From Verrucomicrobiota bacterium (GTDB lineage Bacteria; Verrucomicrobiota; Verrucomicrobiia; CAIQCK01), in assembly GCA_016222825.1 (NCBI GenBank), contig JACRQF010000004.1, forward strand, positions 17,203 through 81,202: a stretch of 64,000 nt of DNA, in the 5' to 3' direction. A model generated the notes under the pieces. It searched no databases. It saw only the letters and a list, made by a program, of their open reading frames with translations, and was not told where the DNA came from. Below, piece by piece: positions 18,272 through 26,833 of the stretch; the first letter of the stretch is position 1, and every line of letters begins with the position of its first letter. The position numbers and the translations under genes are program-made.

Positions 18272-19963
18272 TCACCGCTTGCCCATCGTGACGAATTCCT
18301 CTTCGCTCAACACGCCGTCCTTGTTCGTGTCGAACGTCGGGAAGCGTCGGCGGCCCTCGGCTTCGTCCGGGAACTTGTGGAGATACTCCTCCAGCGTGAG
18401 CTTGCCGTCCTTGTTCGTGTCCTTGCCCTTGAACATGGTTGTGCGGTCGGGCGCGGCTTTGCCCTGCGACTTGCCTTTGGCTTTGGGCTGGCGGGGCGTG
18501 TCCACGGGCTTGCCGGTGGCGGCGGCCGTTTCGCGCGCCTTGCTCGGCGGCAGCGATTTCTGCCACGCCAGCGCCTTGGCCGTGAGATCCTTCGCCACGT
18601 CGGGATGGCCGGCGGCGACGTTCCGCTCCTCGCCGATGTCTTTCGGGATGTTGTAGAGCTGCGCGCCGCTGCCGTCGTGGTTGACGAAGAGTTTCCATGG
18701 GCCGTCGCGAACGGCGAGCATCGGCGGCGTGTAGTCGTCGCCCCAGACGCGGAAGAGCCATTCCCAGTGCAGTGGTTTGTGGCGCGGGCGCGACTTGCCG
18801 AGCCAGATGTCGCTCACGTCCTCGCCGTCGGGTCGCAGATCGGCCGGCAACGCCACGCCAGCCTGTTTGCAGACCGTCGGCAGCCAGTCCACGGCGCCGA
18901 TGACGCTGGTGTCGTCCACGCGGCCGGCGGCGACGCGGCCGGGCCACCGCAAGAGGCCGAACGTGCGGACGCCGCCCTCATACATGCTGCGTTTGCGCGC
19001 GCGCAACGGGCCGGTGTTGCCGACGCCGGCGTTGGCGGCGTTGCCGATGTTGTAGTCCTCGGGGCCGTTGTCGCTGGAGTAGAAAACGATCGTGTTGTCG
19101 GCGAGGCCTAGTTCGTCGAGCGCAGCGAGCAGCCGGCCGACCTGTGTGTCGAGGTCGGTCAGCGACGCGCAAAAGACGCGCATCTGGCTCTTCAAGTCTT
19201 TCGCGGTGCCGGCGTATTTCTTCATCCACGGCCCGAACGCCGGGTCGTCGGCGCGCGGTTCGAGGCCGTCATAGACGGCGAGTTGCTCCGGCGTGGGGTC
19301 GAGCGTGGCGTGCGGCAGCAGCGTCCAGACGTTGAGGTAGAACGGCTTCTCCTTGTTCTCACGCAGGAACTCGATGGCGTGGTCCATGATGATGCCGGTG
19401 GACTTGCCCCACCAGTGCGGCTCCGGCTTGGCGTTCTTTTCGCGCAACTGCGGGCCGTTGGAAACGATGGTGACGTGCTTGTTGATGCCGTAAGCGCCCG
19501 GCTCCGGCGCGCCGTCGCCGCCGCCGAGATGCCATTTGCCGAAGTGGCCGGTCGTGTAGCCGGCTTGCTGGAGCAACCGCGTGATCGTCGGCACTTTCGG
19601 GTCGAGCCAGTCAGGCATGGAACGCGCCGCGTTCTGCTCGTGCGTGGCGAAGTGGCCGTGGACCAGATGCCGCGCCGGATAGTGCGAGGTCATGAACGCG
19701 CACCGGCTCGGCGAGCAGACCGTCGCCGCGACGTAGAACTGCTTGAACCACGTGCTCTGGCTGGCGAACCGGTCGAGGTTCGGCGTCTTGACGTAGGGAT
19801 GCCCGGCAAACTTCGCGTCGGCCCAGCCCTGGTCGTCGGTGAGGATGAAGATGACGTTGGGCTTCTTCTCCGCCGCGAAGGCAGAGACGAGACAGATCGT
19901 TGTAACAAGCACAGTCATCGCCAGCCACCAATGCCGGCGCATCCGAAGCGTGAATGGAGTCAT
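18272..19963 (-). CDS. Secreted S1 sulfatase with C-terminal EF-hand pair
   Basis: This sulfatase has 563 residues with a signal peptide ('LAMTVLVTTICLVSAFAAE'). Asp43/Asp44 in 'ILTDDQGW' bind calcium, and formylglycine Cys83 lies in 'TVCSPSRCAFMTSHYPARH'. 'TTGHFGKWHLGG', 'VFYSSDNGPEDYN' and 'RSMYEGGVRTFGLLRW' complete the core. After about residue 505 comes a C-terminal extension with two EF-hand calcium loops, 'DTNKDGKLTLEE' and 'DTNKDGVLSEEE', a common add-on in verrucomicrobial and planctomycete secreted enzymes. It is the last gene of the minus-strand unit that starts at 23551, 24 bases after the esterase stop. The sulfated substrate is unknown. Confidence 0.93.
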   Translation of the reverse strand: MTPFTLRMRRHWWLAMTVLVTTICLVSAFAAEKKPNVIFILTDDQGWADAKFAGHPYVKTPNLDRFASQSTWFKQFYVAATVCSPSRCAFMTSHYPARHLVHGHFATHEQNAARSMPDWLDPKVPTITRLLQQAGYTTGHFGKWHLGGGDGAPEPGAYGINKHVTIVSNGPQLREKNAKPEPHWWGKSTGIIMDHAIEFLRENKEKPFYLNVWTLLPHATLDPTPEQLAVYDGLEPRADDPAFGPWMKKYAGTAKDLKSQMRVFCASLTDLDTQVGRLLAALDELGLADNTIVFYSSDNGPEDYNIGNAANAGVGNTGPLRARKRSMYEGGVRTFGLLRWPGRVAAGRVDDTSVIGAVDWLPTVCKQAGVALPADLRPDGEDVSDIWLGKSRPRHKPLHWEWLFRVWGDDYTPPMLAVRDGPWKLFVNHDGSGAQLYNIPKDIGEERNVAAGHPDVAKDLTAKALAWQKSLPPSKARETAAATGKPVDTPRQPKAKGKSQGKAAPDRTTMFKGKDTNKDGKLTLEEYLHKFPDEAEGRRRFPTFDTNKDGVLSEEEFVTMGKR

Positions 19964-19987
19964 GTTCGTCTCAGGATTGCGGGCGCG

Positions 19988-20962
19988 TCACTCGCCGCCC
20001 TTGAGTTTGGCGATGAGAAACTCCAAGGCGGAAGGATGCTTCACGTCGGGCGCGCCGGGATAGACCAGCTCGCACTCGACGCCGGCGCTCTTGCATTTTT
20101 CCTGCAACTTCACGCCGTAGTTCACCGTGTGCGTCGGGTCCTTCTGCGGCTGGCCGAGCGCGGGCGTGTCGCTGTAGATGAGACACACAGGCGGGTCGCC
20201 GGCGCTGACGTGCTCGATGGGAGAGTATTCCTTGATCCACGGCAGGACCGACTCGCGCGCGGCGAGAAACTCCGCAAACTGCGTGTCGCGCGACTTGAGG
20301 TTCTTCGGGTCCATGAAGCCGAACGCGTGCCCGCCGTAGCGGCTGTTCGGCGTCCATTCCTTCAACTGCTTCGGATCGAGCGAAGTCTGCGCGCCCCGCA
20401 CGGCGGCGCACCACAGGCGCGTGGACTCGCGCGCGACCGGGTCGTTGCTCTTCGGGTCGGCCATGTCCTTGTGGAACGCGAGCCACAACGACGAGCAGGC
20501 GCCCGCCGAGGTGCCCGACGCGCCGATGCGCCGCTTGTCAATGTTCCACTCGCCAGCCTTGCTGCGGACGAACTGGAGCGCGCGCGCCGCGTCATGCAAG
20601 GGCCACTCAACCGGCGGCTTCACACCAGCGAGCTGCGCCTGCCACGAGTAGCGGTAGTTGATGGAAACGATGGAGATGCCGGCGTTGAGGCAGGCAAACA
20701 TGTCACGCACAAGGTTCTTGTCGCCGCCAATCCAGCCGCCGCCGTGGATGTAGAACAGCAGCGGCGCCGGTTTGTCCGACTTGGCCTTGTAGAAGTCCAG
20801 CACCTGCCGCTCGTGCGTGCCGTAGGCGACGTTGGCGAGCGTCGGCTGCGGCAGCACGGCCTTCGGTTTGGCGTCGGGCTTAGGTTTCGCCGGAGCGTCC
20901 GCGGCGAAGGCTTGCGCCGCACAGAGAGACGCGAGAATGAGGATGGACAGGGTCTTCATCAT
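19988..20962 (-). CDS. Secreted alpha/beta-hydrolase, BD-FAE/carboxylesterase-like (copy 1)
   Basis: This 324-residue exported esterase or lipase-like enzyme has the oxyanion motif 'FYIHGGGWIGGD' and nucleophile elbow 'GASGTSAGACSS' (G-x-S-x-G: Ser in 'TSAGA'). It also has 'YPGAPDVKHPSALEFL' with the likely catalytic His. The leader is 'MMKTLSILILASLCAAQAFA'. Its ATG overlaps the stop of the upstream paralogue by one base (TAATG at 20962), showing translational coupling. The start at 20962 is chosen because the longer upstream extension lies inside the neighbour. It is strikingly similar to the 20962-21957 gene. Its probable role is removal of acyl groups from a carbohydrate or small ester substrate, by association with the sulfatases. 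Confidence 0.88.
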   Translation of the reverse strand: MMKTLSILILASLCAAQAFAADAPAKPKPDAKPKAVLPQPTLANVAYGTHERQVLDFYKAKSDKPAPLLFYIHGGGWIGGDKNLVRDMFACLNAGISIVSINYRYSWQAQLAGVKPPVEWPLHDAARALQFVRSKAGEWNIDKRRIGASGTSAGACSSLWLAFHKDMADPKSNDPVARESTRLWCAAVRGAQTSLDPKQLKEWTPNSRYGGHAFGFMDPKNLKSRDTQFAEFLAARESVLPWIKEYSPIEHVSAGDPPVCLIYSDTPALGQPQKDPTHTVNYGVKLQEKCKSAGVECELVYPGAPDVKHPSALEFLIAKLKGGE

Positions 20963-21957
20963 TACTTGGCCTCCGACTTCAGTTTCTTGATGAGGTAATC
21001 CTGCGCCGTCGCGTGCTTCACGTCGGGGGCACCGGGATAGACGAGTTCGCACTCAACGCCGACGCTCTTGCATTTCTCCTGGAGCTTCACGCCGAAGTTC
21101 GCCGTATGTGTCGGGTCCTTCTGGTCCTGCCCAAGCGCGGGCGGGGCGCTGAAGATCAGATAGATGGGCGGATCGTCCGCCGTGACGAGCGCATACGGCG
21201 AATACTCCGCGATCCACGGCAGGATGGTGTCGCGCTTGGCGAGGAACTCCTCGAACTGCGAGAGCTTCTTCGCCGGGTCGCCCTTGAAGCCGAACGCGTG
21301 GCCACCGTATTTGCTGTTCGGCGTCCACTCCTTCATCTGCTGCGGGTCGAGCGTCGTCTGCGCGCCGATCACGGCGGCACAGAAGAGGCGGGTGGATTCG
21401 CGTGCGATGGGATCCTTGCTCTTCGGGTTGGCCATGTCCTTGTGGAACGCCAGCCACAACGACGAGCACGCGCCGGCTGAGCCGCCCGATGCACCGATGC
21501 GCTTCTTGTCAATGTTCCACTCCGCCGCCTTGCTGCGGACGAACTGGAGCGCTCGCGCGGCGTCGTGAAGCGGTCCCTTCACCGGCGGCACCACTTCGTC
21601 CGCCGTCGCTTCCGGGATGAAGCGATACTCGACTGACACCACCGAGATGCCCGCTTTGAGATAGTCGGCGACGCCGCTGACTCTGTCCTTGCTGCCGCCC
21701 ATCCAGCCGCCGCCGTGGATGTAGAACAACAGCGGCGTCGGCGACGATGACTCGGCCTTCCAGAAATCGAGCACCTGCTTGGGGTGTTTGCCATAGGCGA
21801 CGTTGGCCATCGTCGGCTGGGGGTTGGACGGCGCTTTGGCGGCAGGCCGTTTGGCACGCTTGTCCGACTTGGCCGCGTCGGCCGCCGAAACCATTCCGTG
21901 CGCCCACATGAGCGCCGCGCCGATCAACACACATGAAACGAATGCTCTTTTGTTCAT
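20962..21957 (-). CDS. Secreted alpha/beta-hydrolase, BD-FAE/carboxylesterase-like (copy 2)
   Basis: This is a 331-residue paralogue of the gene just downstream. The two share long identical stretches such as 'HDAARALQFVRSKA', 'CSSLWLAFHKDMA' and 'VECELVYPGAPDVKH'. It has 'FYIHGGGWMGGS' and the elbow 'GASGGSAGACSS'. Of three consecutive ATGs the third (21957) is chosen, because AAGGAG lies exactly 6 bases before it. The signal peptide starts 'MNKRAFVSCVLIGAALMW', nearly the same leader as the 22037 sulfatase ('[16 protein letters not shown]'). The pair is an evident tandem duplication. It lies 79 bases after the 22037 sulfatase stop. Confidence 0.88.
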   Translation of the reverse strand: MNKRAFVSCVLIGAALMWAHGMVSAADAAKSDKRAKRPAAKAPSNPQPTMANVAYGKHPKQVLDFWKAESSSPTPLLFYIHGGGWMGGSKDRVSGVADYLKAGISVVSVEYRFIPEATADEVVPPVKGPLHDAARALQFVRSKAAEWNIDKKRIGASGGSAGACSSLWLAFHKDMANPKSKDPIARESTRLFCAAVIGAQTTLDPQQMKEWTPNSKYGGHAFGFKGDPAKKLSQFEEFLAKRDTILPWIAEYSPYALVTADDPPIYLIFSAPPALGQDQKDPTHTANFGVKLQEKCKSVGVECELVYPGAPDVKHATAQDYLIKKLKSEAK

Positions 21958-22036
21958 CATCATCTCCTTCTTGGGTTCTATTCTCTTAACACCAACGCCA
22001 TTCATTTGGCGCGCGGATTTTTCGCGCGTCGCCTTT

Positions 22037-23551
22037 TCACTGTGGCGCGAAGCCTTCGCGAATTTTCCCGTCGTGACCTATGAGCGACTTCGGGTCGGCC
22101 ACGCGGCCCAACGCGCGGCAACCGGGGCCGACGCCGTCAAGGCCGAGGTCGTCCTTCATCCGCTCCGCCAGTGACTGGAGCTTCTTCACCATGTCGGGAT
22201 TTTCCTTGGCGACGTTCTTCGATTCGCCGACGTCGGTGTCGAGGTTGTAGAGCTGCAATCCGCCCGGCTGGGTTTTCGCCTTGGCCTTTGCCTTGGCTTT
22301 CGCGGGCGCGGCGACACCGAGGTGCAGTTTCCACGGCCCGCTGCGGACGGCTTCCAGCTTCAGGCCTCGGAAATAATAGAACACGTCATGAACCGGTTGC
22401 TGGCTCCCGCCGGAAAGCAGCGGCCAGATGTCGCCACCGTCGAACTTGCAGCCCGCGGGTAGTTGGCCGCCGGCGAGGCGCATGAAAGTGGGCAGCACGT
22501 CCATCATGCCGGTGATGGCGTCGCAGGCGGTGCCGGCGGGGACATGGCCGGGCCACCACGCGAGGGTTGGCACGCGCATCCCGCCTTCCCGCGTCGAGCC
22601 TTTGTTGCCGCGCAACGGCGCGTTGACGGCGCGCGCGGTGCCGCCGTTGTCGGAGGTGAAAATGACCAGCGTCTTCGAATCGAGCTTCAGCTCCCGCAAC
22701 GCATCGAGCACCCGGCCGACGCTCCAATCCACCTCCTCGACCCAGTCGCTGTAAATCCCGTTCGGCGACTTGCCGGCCCACTTCTTGCCCGGATAGATCG
22801 GAAAGTGGACGGCCGTGTGCGGCAGGTAGAGGAAGAACGGCTTGCCGCGGTTCGCCCGGATGAACTTCACCGCCGCCGTGGTGTAACGCTCGACGATGCC
22901 CTGCTGCTCGTCTTGCTTCACGCGTGCGATGACCTTCTCGTTCTCCAGCAACGGCAGCGGCGGCTGGCTCATGCCGCGCAGGCCCGCCTCGTCGTTGCCG
23001 GTGAGGTTGGTGAGGCGCGGCTCCGGGAGCTTGTCGCCGAGATTGCTCTTGGAGCCTTCCGACGCCGGCCCCATGTCGTTCGAGTAGGGAATGCCGAGAT
23101 AGTAGTCGAACCCGCGCCGCGTCGGCAGGAACGGCGGCTGGTCGCCGAGATGCCACTTGCCGATGCAGCCGGTCGCGTAGCCGGCCTCCTTGAGCAGTTC
23201 CGCCACCGTGCGCTGCTCTGGCGTCAGGCCAACCGCGCCCGCGGGAAAGAGCACGCCGGGGATCGGCAGCACGCGCTTCGGGTAACAGCCGGTCATGAGC
23301 GCCGAACGCGACGGCGAGCAGACTGGCGCGGCGTAGAACGATGTCAGCTTGCAACCTTCCTTCGCCATGCGGTCGAGGTTCGGCGTTCGATTGAGCTTCG
23401 AGCCGAACGGCCCGATGTCCGCGTAGCCGAGGTCGTCAATGTTGATGACGATGAAATTGGGTCTCGGAGCGTCAGCCGCCGAAATAGTCCCCAGCCCGCC
23501 TGCCAGCGCTACGCCGAAACATGCACACAAAACAAATACTCGCTTGTTCAT
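22037..23551 (-). CDS. Secreted S1 sulfatase (arylsulfatase A-like)
   Basis: This gives 504 residues from ATG 23551, which has AAGGAG 9 bases upstream; ATG 23557, with only 3-base spacing, is less likely. A signal peptide ends near 'GTISAADA'. Asp39/Asp40 lie in '[15 protein letters not shown]', formylglycine Cys78 lies in '[13 protein letters not shown]', and '[20 protein letters not shown]', '[13 protein letters not shown]' and '[17 protein letters not shown]' are typical of arylsulfatase A / N-acetylgalactosamine-6-sulfatase relatives. A short Ala/Lys-rich insert ('[10 protein letters not shown]') lies near the C terminus. It is the first gene of a minus-strand unit of sulfatase, esterase, esterase, sulfatase, divergent from the heparinase operon. 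Confidence 0.92.
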   Translation of the reverse strand: MNKRVFVLCACFGVALAGGLGTISAADAPRPNFIVINIDDLGYADIGPFGSKLNRTPNLDRMAKEGCKLTSFYAAPVCSPSRSALMTGCYPKRVLPIPGVLFPAGAVGLTPEQRTVAELLKEAGYATGCIGKWHLGDQPPFLPTRRGFDYYLGIPYSNDMGPASEGSKSNLGDKLPEPRLTNLTGNDEAGLRGMSQPPLPLLENEKVIARVKQDEQQGIVERYTTAAVKFIRANRGKPFFLYLPHTAVHFPIYPGKKWAGKSPNGIYSDWVEEVDWSVGRVLDALRELKLDSKTLVIFTSDNGGTARAVNAPLRGNKGSTREGGMRVPTLAWWPGHVPAGTACDAITGMMDVLPTFMRLAGGQLPAGCKFDGGDIWPLLSGGSQQPVHDVFYYFRGLKLEAVRSGPWKLHLGVAAPAKAKAKAKAKTQPGGLQLYNLDTDVGESKNVAKENPDMVKKLQSLAERMKDDLGLDGVGPGCRALGRVADPKSLIGHDGKIREGFAPQ

Positions 23552-23684
23552 CTTCATTGGCTCCTTTGTGATTCGTCTCTTTAACATCGCCGTGCCGCGT
23601 TTGGATACAGGAATTCTTTGTGCGGAAGCTCTTTTCTTGGCTCCGACAGTCCGCTAATATCCCGCGGCGTCGGATGCGACAACC

Positions 23685-23879
23685 ATGAAAACCGCTGGCA
23701 CCAAACGTCATCTTCTGCTTCTCGTTTTGCCCGTGCTGCTTTTGTCGGGATGCGCCATGGAGCCGGCGGACAAGGAGTTCTTCTATCGGAGTTGGACGCG
23801 TCCCACGGGCGGCTCCGCGCCCCTCCATGAGCCTCCGCCCCAGCAGCCGTTGCCAGCGCCGCCACCTCCCGCACCTTGA
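23685..23879 (+). CDS. Small lipoprotein
   Basis: This is a 64-residue secreted lipoprotein with a lysine-containing n-region, a strong hydrophobic core 'HLLLLVLPVLLLSGC' and a lipobox L-S-G-C with the modified Cys at about residue 23. The mature part is short and ends in a Pro-rich tail ('PPPQQPLPAPPPPAP'). No enzymatic domain is present. It lies 70 bases before the heparinase-like gene, just after the divergent sulfatase promoter region, and may be cotranscribed with the glycan operon. The function is unknown. Confidence 0.65.
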   Translation: MKTAGTKRHLLLLVLPVLLLSGCAMEPADKEFFYRSWTRPTGGSAPLHEPPPQQPLPAPPPPAP

Positions 23880-23949
23880 TCTTCGACATCCTGGCGTGTC
23901 ACCAGCGCGCCGTTTCGGCGTGACTTTCCATCACTCAACAACTGACACG

Positions 23950-26829
23950 ATGAAAACACTCACTGCGATTCTGTGGACCTTCGCCGCGTGCGCCGCAACC
24001 GGCTTGTCGGCGGACGGCGGCGCGGTGTTCAGTTACGACTTCGAGAACGGAGCGGATGTTCGCAGATGCCCGGAGTTGCTGCTGAAAGACGTCGAGGCCG
24101 CCATCGTCGCGCCGGGCGCGGGCGGCAGCGGCCATGCGCTGCGGTTGCGCAACACCAAACCCGGCCGCTACGCGCAAGTCACCATCAAGCGGCCATTCCC
24201 GTTGCAGAAGAACCTTGTGCTGTCGTTCGATCATCGCGAGGAGGTTGAAGGCGGCGAAGCGAGCTACCTCGGTGTGCTCTTCTACGACACCGCCGGCAAG
24301 TCATGGTTCAACAGCGGTGACTTCGGACCAAAGTGGCGGCACGCCGAGATCGTGCTCGGCGAAATGCGCAGCTCCAACGGCGGCGTGCTCGCGCTCGGCA
24401 AAGTCATGGAGCGCATCAACCTCTACGGCCGCTCCAAGGGCGACACCAAGGCCGTGATGACCGTCTGGCTCGACAACATCACGCTGCGCGTGCAGCCGCC
24501 AGCGTCGCGCCAGAGCGACGAAGTGCGCACCTCCACGTCAAATCCACCGTTCTTCAACTGGCCGCGCGCCAAGGGCGAGACTAAGCTCCAGTATTCGCCC
24601 GACCCGGCTTTCCCTGACGCCAAGACCACAACCGTCAGCGTGACGCAGAATTTCCACACGCCGCCAAAGCCGCTCGGGCCGGGGCTGTGGCATTGGCGAG
24701 TCTGGACGTCGTCGGAACTGACCGAAGGTTGGTCGGAAGTGCGCCGCGTCAACATCGTGCCGGAAGCGCACCGCTTCATCACCGAGCCGGTGCCAGTGAC
24801 GAAGATCGCTGCGTCGGCGCGCCCACGCGTGATTGACCTCGCCGCCGCGCGCAAGGAACACGCCGGCAAGAGCGCTGCCGCGCTGGTGAAGTCGGCGGAG
24901 AAGCTCCATCGCAGCGGCGTGCCGAGCGACCCACCGCGCTACGCGCCGGGCAATCCCGATTGGCCGACGTGGATTGATTGGTATGGCAAGGTCCACGGCG
25001 GCATCACCAGCCGGACCGGCCGGAAGCTCCAGCAGATCGCCCAACTCGCCGCGCTCACATGTGATCCGCAGGTCGTCGCATGGGCGAAGGAGATGGCGCT
25101 CGCCGCCGCAGTATGGAACCCGAAAGGCGGCAGCGCGATGGAAGTCGGCGACATCGGTGCGCAACATCTTCTCCGCGGATTGAGTTGGTGCTACGACGCG
25201 CTCCACGACGACCTCACGGCCGACGAGCGCGCGAAGCTGCGGGCCGTCATCGTCGAGCGCGCGGAGCAGTTCTGGAAGCGCCTGAATCCTTTCCGCAGCA
25301 ACGAGTTCAACAACCACGCGTGGCTCCAGACACTCGCGCTGGCCGAGGCCGGCTTCGTTCTCATCGGCGAGCACGACGAGGCCGCGGCGTGGGCGGAGTT
25401 TTCGCGCCAGCTTTATCTTGGCCGGTTCCTTTGCTGCCTCGGCTACCAAGGCGACAACAACGAAGGCATCGGCTACTGGGGCTACGGGCTTCTGTTCGTG
25501 ATTGATTACGGCGACCTGATGCGGCACGTCTGCGGCATTGACCTCTTCCAGCATCCGTGGCTGAACCAGACGGCGCGGTTCCCGATGTATTGCGCGCCGC
25601 CGAACTCGTGGGCCGTCAGTTTCGCCGACACGGCCAAGCCCAACCACAGCGTCCGTGGTCCTGCCGAGCAGCGGCAGGTGCGCGACCTCGCCGTCCGCAC
25701 GCGCGATCCCTACGCGCTCTGGTATGCCGGCGCGACCAACGCCGTGGACGGTCTCGCGCCGAAGCCGCCAACCGACCTGCCGCAGTCCGTTCACTACCGT
25801 CACATCGGCTGGGTCATCTTCAACACCTCGCTCGCCGACGGCATGGAGAACTCGACGTTCGCGATGCGGAGCGGGCCGTTCTACGCCGGCCACCAGCACG
25901 ACGACCAGAACGGTTTTGTCATCCACGCCTACGGCGAAAAGCTTGCGATAGATTCCGGCTACTACGATTGGTGGGGCAGCCCGCACTTCAAGGGCTACTC
26001 CACGCTCACCCGCGCCCACAACGCCATCATCGTCAACGGCAAGGACCAGGCCCACATGCAGAAGGGTGCCGACGGCCGTATCGGCGCCTACTTCGATTCG
26101 CCCGCCTACGGCTACACCGTCGGCGACGCCTCCAACCCCGCCGTTTATCTCGGCCAACTCAAACGCTTCGACCGCCGCGCGCTGTTCATCAAGCCGGGCT
26201 TCGTCGTCATCCACGACCTGCTGCAATCGAGCGCCGCGCCCACTCGCTACGACTGGCTGCTTCACGCCGTCGCGCCCATCGAGACCGACGCCGCTTCGCA
26301 GTCGTTCGCGCTCACTTCCGGCAAGGCCGCCCTGCGCGGACGTTTCCTTGCCCCGTCGAAGCTCACGATGACGGTGACGAAAGGCTACCCGGTCGAGCCA
26401 GTGGACGGCTACAGCACTCGGCCCGTGCCGCCGGAGAAATACGCTCACGAGTGGACATTGACGACCACGCGCACCGCGCCAGCCGAAAACGAAGACATCG
26501 TCACTGCCATGCAGATCCGCCGACTCGCGCCCACCACCGATCCGGAGGCGCGCATGGAGTCGCTGAAAGCCGCCAACGCATTCGGCATTCGCATCGCCGT
26601 CGGCGACGACACGCACATCATTCTCTTCCGCCAGCGCGACGCGAAAAACACGATGAGCGGCGATGAACTGGAGAGCGACGGCGACGCAGCCGCCATCCGC
26701 TTCGACACGCAGAGCGGCACTGTGCGGAGCGCGTTTGCCACCGGAGCTACTCGGCTGCGTTTCCGCGGCAAGGAGCTGTTCCGCAACGCCACGCCGACGG
26801 ATTGGTCGCTGCCTGCCGAAAGGAAATGA
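23950..26829 (+). CDS. Secreted heparinase II/III-like protein with DUF4962 domain
   Basis: This is a 959-residue exported protein starting 'MKTLTAILWTFAACAATGLSA' (ATG 23950; an upstream open extension is discarded because it lacks a leader). After a carbohydrate-binding-like beta-sandwich (about 20-185) comes a fibronectin-like/DUF4962 segment with 'WPRAKGETKLQYSPDPAF'. An alpha/alpha toroid (about 290-600) follows, with 'GLSWCYDALHDDLTADER' and 'NNHAWLQTLALAEAG'. The heparinase II/III beta-sandwich holds the catalytic-type 'YAGHQHDDQNGF' (His648, His650) and 'YGEKLAIDSGYY'. Related enzymes are beta-eliminating polysaccharide lyases acting on uronic-acid glycans. Here both lyase activity and substrate are inferred. 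It begins the plus-strand glycan operon and is 4 bases from the next gene. Confidence 0.87.
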   Translation: MKTLTAILWTFAACAATGLSADGGAVFSYDFENGADVRRCPELLLKDVEAAIVAPGAGGSGHALRLRNTKPGRYAQVTIKRPFPLQKNLVLSFDHREEVEGGEASYLGVLFYDTAGKSWFNSGDFGPKWRHAEIVLGEMRSSNGGVLALGKVMERINLYGRSKGDTKAVMTVWLDNITLRVQPPASRQSDEVRTSTSNPPFFNWPRAKGETKLQYSPDPAFPDAKTTTVSVTQNFHTPPKPLGPGLWHWRVWTSSELTEGWSEVRRVNIVPEAHRFITEPVPVTKIAASARPRVIDLAAARKEHAGKSAAALVKSAEKLHRSGVPSDPPRYAPGNPDWPTWIDWYGKVHGGITSRTGRKLQQIAQLAALTCDPQVVAWAKEMALAAAVWNPKGGSAMEVGDIGAQHLLRGLSWCYDALHDDLTADERAKLRAVIVERAEQFWKRLNPFRSNEFNNHAWLQTLALAEAGFVLIGEHDEAAAWAEFSRQLYLGRFLCCLGYQGDNNEGIGYWGYGLLFVIDYGDLMRHVCGIDLFQHPWLNQTARFPMYCAPPNSWAVSFADTAKPNHSVRGPAEQRQVRDLAVRTRDPYALWYAGATNAVDGLAPKPPTDLPQSVHYRHIGWVIFNTSLADGMENSTFAMRSGPFYAGHQHDDQNGFVIHAYGEKLAIDSGYYDWWGSPHFKGYSTLTRAHNAIIVNGKDQAHMQKGADGRIGAYFDSPAYGYTVGDASNPAVYLGQLKRFDRRALFIKPGFVVIHDLLQSSAAPTRYDWLLHAVAPIETDAASQSFALTSGKAALRGRFLAPSKLTMTVTKGYPVEPVDGYSTRPVPPEKYAHEWTLTTTRTAPAENEDIVTAMQIRRLAPTTDPEARMESLKAANAFGIRIAVGDDTHIILFRQRDAKNTMSGDELESDGDAAAIRFDTQSGTVRSAFATGATRLRFRGKELFRNATPTDWSLPAERK

Positions 26830-26833
26830 ACTT

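Noticed and set aside
14826..23551. Formylglycine-generating enzyme or anaerobic sulfatase maturase next to the sulfatases
   Set aside because: None of the neighbouring genes has the FGE or radical-SAM CxxxCxxC pattern; maturation must be encoded elsewhere.
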